This document shows positions 23,200 to 35,850 of a stretch of DNA of 64,000 bases, piece by piece. The notes under the pieces were generated by a model. That model was not told where the DNA came from, searched no databases, and saw only the letters and a list, made by a program, of their open reading frames with translations. The DNA comes from Balaenoptera acutorostrata. Taxonomy: Eukaryota > Chordata > Mammalia > Artiodactyla > Balaenopteridae. The stretch lies in NCBI RefSeq assembly GCF_949987535.1, contig NC_080069.1, positions 46,303,269-46,367,268 of the forward strand. The letters are read 5' to 3'. The position numbers and the translations under genes were made by a program. Each line of letters begins with the position of its first letter. Within the stretch, counting starts at the first letter, position 1.

Positions 23200-23880
23200 T
23201 CTCCTTAGGCTTTTCTTGCTCCTCCTTCAGCTTCTCCCCTTCTGTCTACCCTCCTTCTTCCTAGTCCTTCTTATGCATTGACCCCTCTTTATGCACTATT
23301 GCTTGCCCTTATATATAATTACTCCTTAGTATTTTATATTAGGTTCTGTTCTTCTTACACCTCATTTCATTTCATCAGTTACCATGTTTTGCTGTTTACC
23401 TCTTTATAATTTTATTTCCAACATCATTCTTCATAAATTTATAAAGATCTTTGGAACAGTATGTCCAAATCTCTTATTATACATTTATACTTTGATTGAC
23501 AGGCATTTTAAGCTGAAAGTATCTGAAATGGAATGTATCATCTTGCTCCATCCTTTTCTAAACCAGTGTTTTCTCCTTGTTACCCAAGATTGAAACATCA
23601 GAGTCTCTATTAAGTTCTTTTGATTTTCTCACCCATCCAAACCAATTAATAATAAAGCTCAGCTGCCTTTACGCTCTACGTGTCTGAAGAAATATCACCT
23701 CCTCTCCATATCTCTTACTAAGGTCATGATTCAAGTCCCCACCATTGCTTGTCTGGAGTTCTGTGTCACCCACCCAAATTGTCTTTCTGTTGTCAGTCAC
23801 ATCACTGTCAAATCTATCCTCCAAAACCTGAGTGAATGGTTTTCAGATGCAAATGACACCCAGTGGATGTTGTTTCCATC
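23200..23880 (+). repeat. L2 LINE fragment, sense
   Basis: Diverged but collinear L2 signatures: GACAGGCATTTTAAGCTGAA, CTCACCCATCCAAACCAATT, TCACCTCCTCTCCATATCTC and CACCATTGCTTGTCTGGAGT. The left edge is approximate. Confidence 0.6.
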
Positions 23881-24284
23881 AACTACAGCATAGATATAAA
23901 AACTATTCTTTTTTTCTTTTCCTTTTTTTTTTTTTTTGCTTCTATTGGTTTTTTTTTTTAATCACTCTTACATTATACTCTTCACTTTGGCAAAATTGAG
24001 GAGCTTGGGATTTCTCATACTTACCATATTCTCAGTTTCCTCTTTTTTTGAATGATTTCTCTTTCAAAAGCCTCTTGACCTGGGTAAATATTATTCATAG
24101 TTTAATACGAAGCTCAGGAGTTATTTCCTCTGGAAAAATGTTTATGGTCAGAAGCCTTGCCCCACACCATAGAATGGATTATAATGGATTAAACAGCTCT
24201 CCTTCTACTCTTCAATAAAATCATGTAATCTGGGAATAAAGGTAGTTTTTATTCTCTTCCAGTTAATTTTCCATTTATTTATTT
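23881..24284. other. T-rich spacer
   Basis: Contains poly-T runs at about 23917-23938 and 23949-23960. Nothing else was recognised. Confidence 0.5.
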
Positions 24285-24560
24285 ACCTTAACTCATTGCA
24301 CTGCCTAGATCCTCCAGTACAATGTTGAATAAACGTGGCGAGGTTGAACATTCTTGCCTTTTTCATCATCTTAAGGATAAGATATTTAGTCTCTCACCAC
24401 TAAATATGATGTTAGCTTTAGCTTTTCCATATTTTGTATCTTATATTTCATATTTTAATTTCTAGTTTATTGAGAATTTTTTCATAAATCAGTACTAGAT
24501 TTCATCAAATGTTTTATTTGCCCATGAGATCTTTATTTTTTTCATGACATTCTTGGGCAC
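24285..24560 (-). pseudogene. Old L1 ORF2 fragment (reverse transcriptase part), antisense
   Basis: CCTCCAGTACAATGTTGAAT, ACATTCTTGCC-like and CACTAAATATGATGTTAGCT stretches are the complement of the L1 ORF2 segment just N-terminal to the FADD motif. Heavily mutated, with no open frame. Confidence 0.75.
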
Positions 24561-25275
24561 TGATTTTCCATGGTCATCTCTGAATAATGTCAGCCCCTTA
24601 GGCAGGACCATGGAGCTGGGGTGGAGTGAACTGAGATGGGAATTTTACCTGACTAAAATGGCAGCAACACTTTTCAACAGGATGGAGTAGATTTTCTTGA
24701 ATGAATACTTCTCAATTTGCTTCTTGTCTTTAGCACAATGTGTCTTTAGCAAAGATGATTTAAATGGTTTTTCATGACAATTTTGTCAAAATACACTGCC
24801 GTTTTTGGGAGAAGAGACTTGTCACGTTCTTCACACAGCCATTCTGGGAGTCTTTCAAATAACCAGTTCTTATTGAATAAAAGGACAGTTTCAGTTTTTG
24901 TTGTTTTTTTTTTTTTAATGAAAATTTTGTTTTGAGGAAATTGAGATAGTCATAAGAAATTTCCCAAATAATATAATAGTTCCAGATACTATAGTTATTT
25001 TCTAGATAATACAATATGAAGGATGTAACATTAAAGTACACCCCCACACACACATGCCTTATAGTTAGATTGCCTTATATACAGCCTTGATGGTTATTAG
25101 CCTTGTGGTAGAGTCCATGTCTTTTAAACTTTTTCAGCTAAAATAATTATAACTCTGGAAATGACTGTATCCAATTCAGAGAAATTATTAAGGCTTGAAT
25201 GAGGTAATATATATATAATGTCTGGTTTAATGGTTTATATTAAACACTCAGTGAATATTCATTAAATTGTTTTTT
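24561..25275. other. Unique sequence, nothing recognised
   Basis: Has a T-run at about 24904-24916 and a short CA run at about 25044-25055. The antisense open frame 24772-25053 has no recognisable motif. Confidence 0.5.
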
Positions 25276-26170
25276 AAAGTTTATGTTTATATTTCTTATG
25301 GTTTATTTTGGGGATGTAATTGACATAAAACATTGTATAATTTTAAGGTGTACAACCTGTTGATTTCATACATTCATATATTGTAATATGATGACCACCA
25401 TAGCATTGGCTAACACCTCCATCATGTCACATACTTATTATTTATTCTTGGTGGTGAGAATATTTAAGATCTAGTCTCTTATCAACTTTAAATTATGTAA
25501 TGCTGTAATGTTAAGTATAACCATAATGCTAATCATTAGATCTCTAGAATTTATTCATCTTATAATTGCAAGTGTGTACCCTTTGGCCAACATTTTTCCA
25601 ATTCTCCCATTCCTCAGCCCCTGGTAACTACCATTCTACTCTCTGTTTCTGCAAGTTCAGATTTTTTAGATTCCACGTATAAGTGATAACATACAATATT
25701 TGTCTTTTTTTGTGTAACTTATCTCACTTAGCATAATACCCTCAAGGTCCATCAGTATTGTTGCCAGTGACAGGATTTCCTTCTTTCTCATGACTGAATA
25801 ATATTCTATTGTGTTGAATATACCACATCTTCTTTATTCATTCATCCATTGATGGACAGTTAGGTTGTGTCCATATCTTGGCTATATTGAATAATGCTGC
25901 AGTAAACATGAAGTGCAGATATCTCTTTAATATTCTGTTTTCATTTCCTTTGGATATATACCCAGAAATGGGATTTCTGAGTCATATGGTAGATCTATCT
26001 GTAGTTTTCTTAGTAGCCTCCGTACTGTCTTCCATGTGACTGAACCGCTTTACATTCCCTCAAGCAGTGCACAAGGGTTCCCTTTTCTCCACATCTTTGC
26101 CAAATATTATCTCTTGTTTTTTTTTATGATAGCCATTCTAACAGGTGTGAGGTGATATCTCATTGTGTGC
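25276..26170 (-). mobile_element. Old L1M 3' end, antisense (first half, split by insertion)
   Basis: Complement of an L1M-type 3'UTR followed by the ORF2 C-terminal region (ATTCATCCATTGATGGACAG, CCAGAAATGGGATTTCTGAG, CAGGTGTGAGGTGATATCTC). A younger L1 fragment interrupts it at 26171-26608, after which it resumes in register. Confidence 0.85.
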
Positions 26171-26250
26171 TTTTTTTTTTAACATCTTTATTGGAGTATA
26201 ATTGCTTTACAATGGTGTGCTAGTTTCTGCTCTATAACAAAGTTAATCAG

Positions 26251-26303
<53 letters not shown>

Positions 26304-26608
26304 CTCCCCATATCTCTTCCCTCTTGCGTCTCCCTCCCACCCTCCCTTATCCCACCCCTCTAGGTGGTCACAAAGCACCAAGCTGATCTCCCTGTGCTAT
26401 GTGGCTGCTTCCCCCAGCTATCTATTTTACATTTGGTAGTGTATATATGTCCATTCCACTCTCTCACTTCATCCCAGCTTACCCTTCGGCCTCCCCGTGT
26501 CCTCAAGTCCATTCTCTATGTCTGCATCTTTATTCCTGTCCTGCCCCTAGGTTCGTCAGAACCATTTTTTTTTTTTTTTTGGATTCCATATATATGTGTT
26601 ACCTTACG
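26171..26608 (-). mobile_element. Young 5'-truncated L1 3' end nested in an older L1
   Basis: T-tail at 26171-26180, then the complement of the 3'UTR type found in the intact L1 (AACATCTTTATTGGAGTATAATTG and CACCCCTCTAGGTGGTCACAAAG), up to the last ORF2 codons (GGATTCCATATATATGTGTTA). It landed within TCATTGTG of the older L1, and a similar TCGTTGTA follows it, probably a diverged target duplication. Confidence 0.88.
26252..26301. repeat. (TA)25 microsatellite
   Basis: Fifty bases of uninterrupted TA inside the L1 3'UTR. The intact L1 has only a short TGTATATGTATA at the equivalent place, so the array expanded after insertion. Confidence 0.95.
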
Positions 26609-29395
26609 TCGTTGTAGTTTGATTTGCATTTCCCTGATGATTAGTGGTGTTGAGAATCTTTTCATGTACCTGTTGGCCATTTTCATGTCTTCTTTGGAAA
26701 ACTGTCTATTCAGTTCCCCTGCCCATTTTTTTAAATTGGATTGTTTGATTTTTTTTTATTATTATTGAGTTTTATGAGTTCTTTACATATTTTGGAAATT
26801 AACCCTTTATCCACTATATGGATTGCAAATATTTTTTTCCCATTCTGCATCTTGCCTTATCATTTTGTTGATTGTTTCTTTGGCTATGCAGAGCTTTTGA
26901 GTTTGATGCAGTTCCATTTATTTATTTTTGTTTTTGTTGGTTGTGCTTTTGGTGTCATATCCAGAAAATCATTGCCAAGACCCATATCAAGGAGCTTTTT
27001 CCCTATGTTTTCTTCTAGGAGTTTCACATTTTCATGTCATATGTTTAAGTCTTTAATCTGTTTCAATTTGATTTTTCTGAGTAGTGTGAAATAGGAGTCC
27101 AATTTCACTTTTCTGTATGTGGTTATCAGTTTTTCCCAGTACCGTGTATTGAAGAGATTCTCCTTTCTCCATGGAGTATTCTTGGCTTCCTTGTCAAATA
27201 TTGATTGACTGCATATAGAGGGGTTTATTTTTGGGCTTTCTCTTTTGTTCTGTTGGTCTATATTTCTATTTTTATGCCACTTCCATACTGTTTTAATTAC
27301 TATAGATTTGTAATATGTTTTGAAATCAGAAGGTATGATACCTCCAGCTTTGTTCTTCTTTCTCAGGATTGCTTTGGTTATCTAGAGTCCTTTTGTTGTT
27401 CCATACAAATTTAAGATTGCTTTTTTCTATTTATGTGAAAAAAATGCCATTGGGATTTTGATGGGGATTAGATTGAATATATAGATGACTTTATGTAGTA
27501 TGGACATTTCACAATATTAATTCCTCTGATCCATGAACATAAGATATCTTTCCATTTGTTTGTGTCTTCTTCAACTTCTTTCATCAAAGTTTTATAGTTA
27601 TCACTGTACAGATCATTCATTTCCTTGGTTAAATTTATTCCTTTATTGTTTTTAATGCTGTTATGTTGCTATTTTAATACTTTTATTTTGTAATGCTATT
27701 GTGAATGGGATTGTTTTATTTCTTTTTCAGATATTTCATTGATAGTGTATAGGAGTGCAACTGATTTCTCTATGTTGATTTTTATAGCCACAACTTTGCT
27801 GGATTTACTGATTAATTCCAACAGTTTTTTGGTTGAATCTTTAGGATTTTCTATATATCAAATCATATCATCTACAAAAAAAGGCAGTTTTACTTCTTTC
27901 TTTATGATTTGCATGCCCATTATTTCTTTATCTTGCCTAATTGCTCTAGCTAGAATTTCCAGTACTATGTTGAATATGGGCACTCTGGTCTTGTTCTACT
28001 TAGAGCAAAAGATTTCAGACTTTCACCATTGAGTATGATGTTTACTGTGGGTTTGTTGTATATGACGTTCACTGTGTTGAAGTTTGTTACTTCTGTTCCC
28101 AATTTGCTGAGGATTCTTGTCATGAAAAATTATTATATCTTTTAAATAATTTTTTTCTCTATTGAGATGACTGAATGATTTTTATCTTTTATTCTATTCA
28201 TGTAGTATAACGTTTAGTAGCATGCTTGTGTTGAATCATCCTTTCATCCAAGAGATAAATCACATATGATCATGGTGTATGATCCTTCTAACATTCTGTT
28301 TAAGTCAGTTTGCTAATATTTTGTCAAGTAGTTTTGCATCTGTATATATCAGGGATATTTTCTTGTAGTATCTTTATCTGCCTTTGGTATTAGAGTAATG
28401 CTGGCCTGGTTGATTGGGTTTGGAAGTGTTCCCTTCTCTTCTTTTTTTGGAAGAATTTGAAAAGGATTGGTGTTAATCTTCTTTAAATATTTGGTAGAAT
28501 TCACCAGTGAAACCATCTGGTCCTGGATTTTTCTGTGTTGGAGATTTTCCGTTACTGATTCATTCACCTTTTTCTTTATTCGTTCTTTATGATTCAGTCT
28601 CAATAAATTGTATGTTTCTAGGAATTTATCCATTTCTTCTAGGTTATCCAAATCATTGGCATATTATTGTTCATAGTATCCACTTATGATCCTGTGTTTT
28701 TCTGTGATGTCAGTTGTAATATCTCCTCTTTCATTTCTGATTTTATTTTTTTTCTCTCTTTTTTTCCTTTGTCTAGATAAAGGTTTGTCATTGTGTTTAT
28801 CTTTCCAAAAAAACAAGTTTTGCTATTTTTCTTCTATTGTTTGTCTGGTGTCTATTTCATTTTTTCCATTGTGACCTTTGTTATTTCCTTCCCTCCTTCC
28901 TAACTTTGGGCTTACTTTGTTCTTCTTTGTAGTTCCTTCAGATGGAAAGTTCAGTTATTTATTTGAGATCTTTTTTTTTCTTATTATATGCATTTATCGG
29001 TATAAACTTCCCTCTAAGTACTGCTTTTGCAGCATACCATACGTTTTGTTATGTTGTGTTTCTGTTTTCATTTGTTTGGCGATTGTTTTTTGAAAATCCC
29101 TTTGATTTCTTTTTTGACCAGTTGGTTGTTCAGAATTGTGTTGTTTAGTTTCCACATGTTTGTAACTTTTCCAGCTTTCCTCTTGTTGTTGATTTTTAGT
29201 TTCATACTCATTGTGGTCATAAAAGTTGCTTGGTATGATTTTAAATCTTTTTAAATTTGTTCAAGTTTGTTTTGTGGCTGATAGTATGATCTATCCTAGA
29301 GAATGTTGTGTGTGCAATTGAAAAGAATGTTTAATCTTCTGCTGTTGGGTAGACATATCTATTTATGTTTGTTAGGTCCATTTGGTCTAATTTAT
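26609..29395 (-). pseudogene. Old L1 ORF2 relic, antisense (second half)
   Basis: Continuation of the split L1: complement of ORF2 from its C-terminal third back into the endonuclease domain, where the element is 5'-truncated at about 29395. The piece at 28349-28651 still encodes a degraded NLEEMDKFLE...SITLIPKADKDTT segment that lies between endonuclease and reverse transcriptase. Stops and frameshifts throughout make it non-functional. It has only short open fragments and is CpG-poor. Confidence 0.9.
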
Positions 29396-29930
29396 AGTTG
29401 TCATACTGTACATTGGAACTCTAGCTTTATTCATCCTATGTAACAACTTTGTGTCCTCTGACCAATATCTCCTCATTTCTCCCACCAATCTACCCCTGGT
29501 GAGCACTGTTCTATTATCTGCTTCTCTGTATTCAACTTCTTAGATCCCACATTATAAGTGAGATCATTCCATCTTTTTCTTTCTGTTTGGTTTATTTTAT
29601 TTAGCATAATGTCTTACAGGTTCATCCATTTTGCTGCAATGGCAAGATCTCCTGTTCATTTAAGGCTAGATGATATATATATACACACACACATTTGCTA
29701 TCCATTCATCTGTTGCCAGACGCTTACATCGTTTTCTTTTATTGGCTATTGTGAATATTGCAGCAGTGAACGTGGGAGTGCAGATATCATTTTGAGGTAC
29801 TGATTTCATTTCCTTTGGTTCGAAATTGCTATATCATATGGTAGTTTTGTTTTTAACTTTTTGAGGACTCTATACTCTTTTCCACATTGGCTGTACCAAT
29901 TTATATTCCAATGGGATTGTTTCATTTAGA
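29396..29930 (-). mobile_element. Second L1M 3'-end fragment, antisense
   Basis: Starts again in L1M 3'UTR-like sequence (TTATTCATCCTATGTAACAA, TTAGCATAATGTCTTACAGG, CCATTCATCTGTTGCCAGAC) that repeats the content of 25.5-26.0 kb. It is therefore a separate insertion or an end-to-end rearrangement. A TA/CA microsatellite lies at about 29671-29693. Confidence 0.8.
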
Positions 29931-30590
29931 TTCTTTTAATTAGTCAGTTTGAATCATCTTAATGATTATAAGTCATGTACTCATCTGGGGCAACAAATAA
30001 TCATTACTTCAGAATTTTCAAAAATTTGGGTATAAAAGACTAGTATTCTGGCTGTCTTTATGTAGTGGTATTATTTTATATAATGTTTTTCCTGTGTTCT
30101 TTTTTAAATTCTCTAAACATTTTAATTTACATGCATGTAGTTCATATTTCTCCACTTTCTATCACTTATTCTTTTAACCATAGATAAAAATACATAGAAG
30201 ATCAAACATTCATTATGTACAGATGATATTTAACATATCTTAACATTTTTCTATGTCTTTTTTCAGATTTAGAAAATCTGTTTAAATAAATGCAGTATAT
30301 ACAACTGAGGTCCACCTTTTGTCCTCCTTGACAGCCAACTCTCCCCCAGTCTCTTGGTAACACTATCCTGAAGTTTGCATACTCCATACATTTTTATGAT
30401 ATAGATATATATGTATGTATCTATATGACTATTTTCACTCATATATATGTACTCATACACATTTGTTTTGGTGGGTTTTAAATGCTTTATCTTTTGGAGT
30501 GTCTCATGCTGTGAAGGACTTGCCCCATAAGAAAACCTGTTAATGCACTGCTGAACTTAGTCTCATTGTGTGCTACTGTCCCTTCAAGAT
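29931..30590. other. Unique AT-rich spacer
   Basis: Separates two L1 blocks. It contains a GATATATATGTATGTATCTATATG low-complexity stretch near 30400-30430. No gene was seen. Confidence 0.5.
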
Positions 30591-30829
30591 CATATTTAAA
30601 AAAATTTTTTTAATGTTTATTTATTTATTTTCTTATTAGTCATCCATTTTATACGCATCAGTGTATACATGTCAATCCCAATCTCCCAATTCATCACACC
30701 ACAACCCCCGTCCCCCGCCGCTTTCCCCCCTTGATGTCCATACATTTGTTCTCTACTTCTGTGTCTCAATTTCTGCCCTGCAAACCGGTTCATCTGTACC
30801 ATTTTCTAGGTTACACATATATGCATTAA

Positions 30830-33800
30830 TATACGATATTTGTTTTTTCTCTTTCTGACTTACTTCACTCTGTATGATAGCCTCTAGATGCATCCATGTC
30901 TCTACAAATGACCCAATTTCGTTCCCTTTTATGGCTGAGTAATATTCCACTGTATATATGTACCACATCTTCTTCATCCATTCATCTGTTGATGGGCATT
31001 TAGGTTGCTTCCATGACCTGGCTATTGTAAATAGTGCTGCAATGAACATTGGGGTGCATGTGTCTTTTTGAATTATGGTTTTCTCTGGGTATATACCCAG
31101 TAGTGGGGTTCCTGGGTCATATGGGAATTCTATTTTTAGTTCTTTAAGGAACTTCCATACTGTTCTCCATAGTGGCTGTATCAATTTACATTCCTACCAA
31201 CAGTGCAAGAGGGTTCGCTTTTCTCTGCACCCTCTCCAGCATTTGTTGTTTGTAGATTTTCTGATGATGCCCATTCTAACTGGTGTGAGGTGATACCTCA
31301 TTGTAGTTTTGATTTACATTTCTCTAATAATTAATGATGTTGGGCAGCTTTTCATGTGCTTCTTGGCCATCTGTATGTCTTCTTTGGAGAAATGTCTATT
31401 TAGGTCTTTTGCCCATTTTTGGATTGGGTTGTTTGTTTTTTTATTATTGAGCTGCATGAGCTGTTTATAAATTTTGAAGATTAATCCTTTGTCCGATGAT
31501 TCATTTGCAAATATTTTCTCCTATTCTGAGGGTTGTCTTTTCATCTTGTTTATGGTTTCCTTTGCTGTGCAAAAACTGTGAAGTTTCATTAGGTCCCATT
31601 TGTTTATTTTTGTTTTTATTTCCATTACTCTAGGAGGTGGATTAAAAAAGATCTCGCTGTGATTTATGTCAGAGTGTTCTTCCCATGTTTTCCTCTAAGA
31701 GTTGTATACTGTCCAGTCTTACATTTAGGTCTCGAATCCATTTTGAATTTATTTTTGTGTATGGTGTTAGGGAGTGTTCTAATTTCATTCTTTCATATGT
31801 AGCTGTCCAGTTTTCCCAGCACCACTTATTGAAGAGGCTGTCTTTTCTCCATTGTATATCCTTGCCTCCTTTGCCATAGATTAGTTGACCATAGGTGCAT
31901 GGGTTTATCTCTGGGCTTTCTATCCTGTTCCATTGATCTGTATTTCTGTTTTTGTGCCAGTACCATATTGTCTTGATTACTGTAGCTTTGTAGTACAGTC
32001 TGAAGTCAGGGAGTCTGATTCCTCCAGCTCCATTTTTTTCCCTTAAGACTGCTTTGGCTATTCGGAGTCTTTTGTGTCTCCATACAAATTTTAAGACGTT
32101 TTGTTCTACTTCTGTAAAAAATGCCATTGGTAATTTGATAGGTATTGCATTGAGTCTGTAGATTGCTTTGGGTTGTATAGTCATTTTCACAATATTGATT
32201 CTTCCAATCCAAGAACATGGTTTATCTCTCCATCTGTTTGTATCATGTTTAATTTCTTTCATCAGTGTCTTATAGTTTTCTGCATACAGGTCTTTTGTCT
32301 CCCTAGGTAGGTTTATTCCTAGGTATTTTATTCTTTTTGTTGCAATGGTAAATGAGAGTGTTTCCTTAATTTCTCTTTCAGATTTTTCATCATTAGTGTG
32401 TAGGAATGCAAGAGATTCCTGTGCATTAATTTTGTATCCTGCAACTTTACCAAATTCATTGATTAGCTCTAGTAGTTTTCTGGTGGCATCTTTAGGATTC
32501 TCTATGTATAGTATCATGTCATCTGCAAACGGTGAGAGTTTTACTTCTTCTTTTTCCGATTTGGATTCCTTTTATTTCTTTTTCTTCTCTGATTGCTGTG
32601 GCTAGGACTTCCAAAACTATGTTGAATAATAGTGGTGACACTGGACATCCTTGTCTTGTTCCTGATCTTAGGGGAAATGCTTTCAGTTTTTCACCATTGA
32701 GAATGATGTTTGCTCTGGGTTTGTCATATATGACCTTTATTATGTTGAAGTAGGTTCACTCATGTTCACTTTCTGGAGAGTTTTTATCATAAATGGGTGT
32801 TGAATTTTGTCAAAAGCTTTTTCTGCATCTATTGAGATGATCATATGGTTTTTATTCTTCAATTTGTTAATATGGTTTATCACACTGATTGATTTGCATA
32901 TATTGAAGAATCCTTGCATTCCTGGGATAAAACCCACTTGATCATGGTGTATGATCCTTTTAATGTGTTGTTGGAGTCTGTTTGCTAGTATTTTGTTGAG
33001 CATTTTTGCATCTATATTCATCAGTGATATTGCTCTGTAATTTTCTTTTTTTGTAGTATCTTTGTCTGGTTTTGGTATCAGGGTGATAGTGGCCTCATAG
33101 AATGAGTTTGTGAATTTTCCTTCCTCTGCAATTTTTGGAAGAGTTTGAGGATAGGTGTTAGCTTTTCTCAAAATGTTTGATAGAATTCACCTGTGAAGCC
33201 ATCTGGTCCTGGACTTTTGTTTGTTGGAAGGTTTTTAATCACAGTTTCAAGTTCATTACTTGTGATTGGTCTGTTCATATTTTCTACTTCTTCCAGGTTC
33301 AGTCTTGGAAGATTATACCTTTCTAAGGATTTGTCCATTTCTTCCAGGTTGACCATGTTATTGGCATAGAGTTGCTTGTGTAGTCTTTTAGGATGCTTTG
33401 TATTTCTGCAGTGTCTGTTGTAAATTCTCCTTTTTCATTTCTAATTTTGTTGACTTGAGTCCTCTCCCTCTCTTTCTTGATGAGTTTGGCTAATGGTTTA
33501 TCAATTCTGTTTATCTTCTCAAAGAACCAGCTTTTAGATTTATTGATCTTTGCTATTGTTTTCTTTGTTTCTATTTCATTTATTTCTGCTCTGATCTTTA
33601 TGATTTCTTTCCTTCTGCTAAATTTGGGTTTTGTTTGTTCTTCTTTCTCTAGTTCCTTTAGGTCTAATGTTAGATTTTTTATTTGAGATTTTTCTTGTTT
33701 CTTGAGGTAAGCTTGTGTAGCTATAAACTTCCCTCTTAGAACTGCTTTTGCTGCATCCTATAGGTTTTGGATGGTCGTGTTTTCATTGTCATTTGTCTCT

Positions 33801-34623
33801 AGGTATTTTTTGATTTCCTCTTTGATTTCTTCAGTGACCTCTTGGTTATTTAGTAACGTATTGTTTAGCCTCCATGTGTTTGTGTCTTTTTACGTTTTTT
33901 CCCCTGTAATTGATTTGTAATCTCATAGCATTTTGGTCAGAAAAGATGCTTGATATGATTTCAATTTTCTTAAATTTACTAAGGCTTGATTTGTGACCCA
34001 AGATGTGATCTATCCTGGAGAATGTTCCATGTGCACTTGAGAAGAAAGTGTAATCTGCTGTTTTTGGATGGAATGTCCTTTAAATATCAATTAAATCTAT
34101 CTGGTCTACTGTGTCATTTAAAGCTTGTGTTTCCTTATTAATTTTCTGTCTGGATGATCTGTCCATTGGTGTAAGTGAGGTGTTAAAGTCCCCCACGATT
34201 ATTATGTTACTGTCAATTTCCTCTTTTAGAGCTGTTAGCAGTTGCCTTATGTATTGATGTTCTCCTATGTTGGTGTTGGGTGCATATATATTTATAATTG
34301 TTATATCTTCTTCTTGGAATGATCCCTTGATCATTATATAGTGTCCTTCCTTGTCTGTTGTAACATTCTTTATTTTAAATTCTATTTTACCTGATATGAG
34401 TATTGCTAGTCCAGCCTTCTTTTGATTTCCATTTGCATGGAATATCTTTTTCCATCCCCTCACTTTCAGTCTGTATGTGTCCCTAGGTCTGAAGTGGGTC
34501 TCTTGTGGACAGCGTATATATGGGTCTTGTTTTTGTATCCATTCAGCAAGCCTGTGTCTTGGTTGGAGCACTTAATCCATTCACATTTAAGGTAATTATC
34601 AATATGTATGTTCCTATAACCAT
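30830..34623 (-). pseudogene. L1 ORF2 pseudogene, near full length
   Basis: Starts at an ATG (complement 34623-34621) in the same context as the intact ORF2. Open pieces remain: endonuclease with GDFNTSLTPMDRSS (34080-34571), the pre-RT region (33168-33356), RT with [13 protein letters not shown] (32740-33171), the region after FADD with [11 protein letters not shown] (31669-32517), and the C-terminus (30753-31184), which starts after the cysteine knuckle. At least five frame breaks separate them, so no enzyme is made. The total length matches the 3.8 kb of the intact gene, so decay is by point changes and small indels. Confidence 0.93.
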
Positions 34624-34681
34624 TTTCTTAATTTTGGGGAGTTTGTTTTTGTATGTCCTTCCCTTCTCTTGTGCTTCCCAC

Positions 34682-35581
34682 TTAGAGAAGTTCGTTTAGC
34701 ATTTGTTGTAGAGCTGGTTTGGTGGTGCTGAATTCTCTTAGCTTTTGCTTGTCTGTAAAGCTTTTTATTTCTCCATTGAATCTGAATGAGATACTTGCTG
34801 GGTGGAGTAATCTTGGTTGTAGGTTCTTCCCTTTCATCACTTTAAGTATATCATGCCACTCCCTTCTGGCTTGTAGCCTTTCTGCTGAGAAATCAGCTGT
34901 TAACCTTATGGGAGTTCCCTTGTATGTTGTCATTTTTCCCTTGCTGCTTTCAATAATTTTTCTTTGTCTTTAATTTTTGCCAATTTGATTGCTGTGTGTC
35001 TCAGTGTGTTTCTCCTTGGGTTTATCCTGTATGGGCTCTCTGCGGTTCCTGGACTTGGGTGGCTATTTCCTCTCCCATGTTAGGGAAGTTTTCGACTATA
35101 ATCTCTTCAAATATTTTCTCTGGTCCTTTTTCTCTCTCTTCTCCTTCTGGGACCCCTATAATACGATTGTTGTTGCATCTAATGTTGTCCCAGAGGTCTC
35201 TTAGGCTGTCTTCATTTCTTTTCATTCTCTTTTTCTTTATTCTGTTCCACAGCAGTGAATTCCACCATTCTGTCTTCCAGGTCACTTTTCCATTCTTCTG
35301 CCTCAGTTTTTCTGCTGTTTATTCCTTCTAGTGTATTTTTTATTTCAGTTATTGTATTGTTCATCTCTGTTTTTGTTCTTTAGTTCTTCTAGATCTTTGT
35401 TAAACATTTCTTGCATCTTCTCGATCTTTGCCTCCATTCTTTTTCTGATGTCCTGGATCATCTTCACTATCATTATTCTGAATTGTTTTTCTGGAAGATT
35501 GCCTATCTCCATTTCTTTTCATTGTTTTTCTGGAGTTTTATCTTCTTCCTTCATCTGGTACATAGCCCTCTGCCTTTTCAT
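34682..35581 (-). pseudogene. L1 ORF1 pseudogene
   Basis: Minus-strand ATG at 35581-35579, about 300 codons to the end. The C-terminal piece (34682-34933, ending [15 protein letters not shown]) and the coiled-coil/RRM piece (35022-35285, with CNNNRIIGVPEGEE) are in different frames. Same length class as the intact 297-residue ORF1. Confidence 0.9.
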
Positions 35582-35690
35582 CTTGTCTATCTTTCTGTGA
35601 ACGTGTTTTTTTCCCCACAGGCTGCAGGATTGTAGTTCTTCTTGCTTCTGCTGTCTGCCCTCTGGTGCCATATTTTTAAAATTTTTTGAT

Positions 35691-35835
35691 CAGCCTCAAA
35701 TCCTTTTATATCATTACAGCATGTAATTTAATTATAACCAATCAGATAGGAGAGTTTTCTCGGTGATCGTTTAGAAAATATTTTTCTCTATTAAGAAAAA
35801 CATGAAGACAATCTCTCTCATCTCCTAGGTTTTGC
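35691..35835. other. Short unique spacer
   Basis: Lies between the truncated L1 and the composite retroinsertion; nothing recognised. Confidence 0.5.
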
Positions 35836-35850
35836 CAAATCTGGCATTTT
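35836..35850 (-). repeat. Left target-site duplication of composite retroinsertion
   Basis: CAAATCTGGCATTTT, repeated exactly at 37110-37124, and followed by the T-tail. This is the orientation expected for a minus-strand insertion at an L1 endonuclease site ending in TTTT. Confidence 0.8.

Larger units (their letters stand above)
30611..35675 (-). mobile_element. 5'-truncated L1 of about 5 kb with broken ORFs, antisense
   Basis: Collinear on the minus strand with the intact L1 from the last 95 bp of its 5'UTR to the 3'UTR. The CCTGCAGCCTGTG motif lies the same 34 bp before ORF1 (35616-35628 here). The 3'UTR differs from that of the intact L1, so it belongs to another lineage. CATATTT-A-rich flanks at 30591-30610 and 35669-35687 look like a diverged target duplication. 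Confidence 0.9.

Noticed and set aside
26364..27094. Open frames of 134 and 117 codons on the + strand
   Set aside because: They are antisense readings of the L1 3'UTR and ORF2 sequence.
35331..35635. Open frames of 89 and 74 codons on the + strand
   Set aside because: Antisense shadows of the ORF1 pseudogene on the minus strand.
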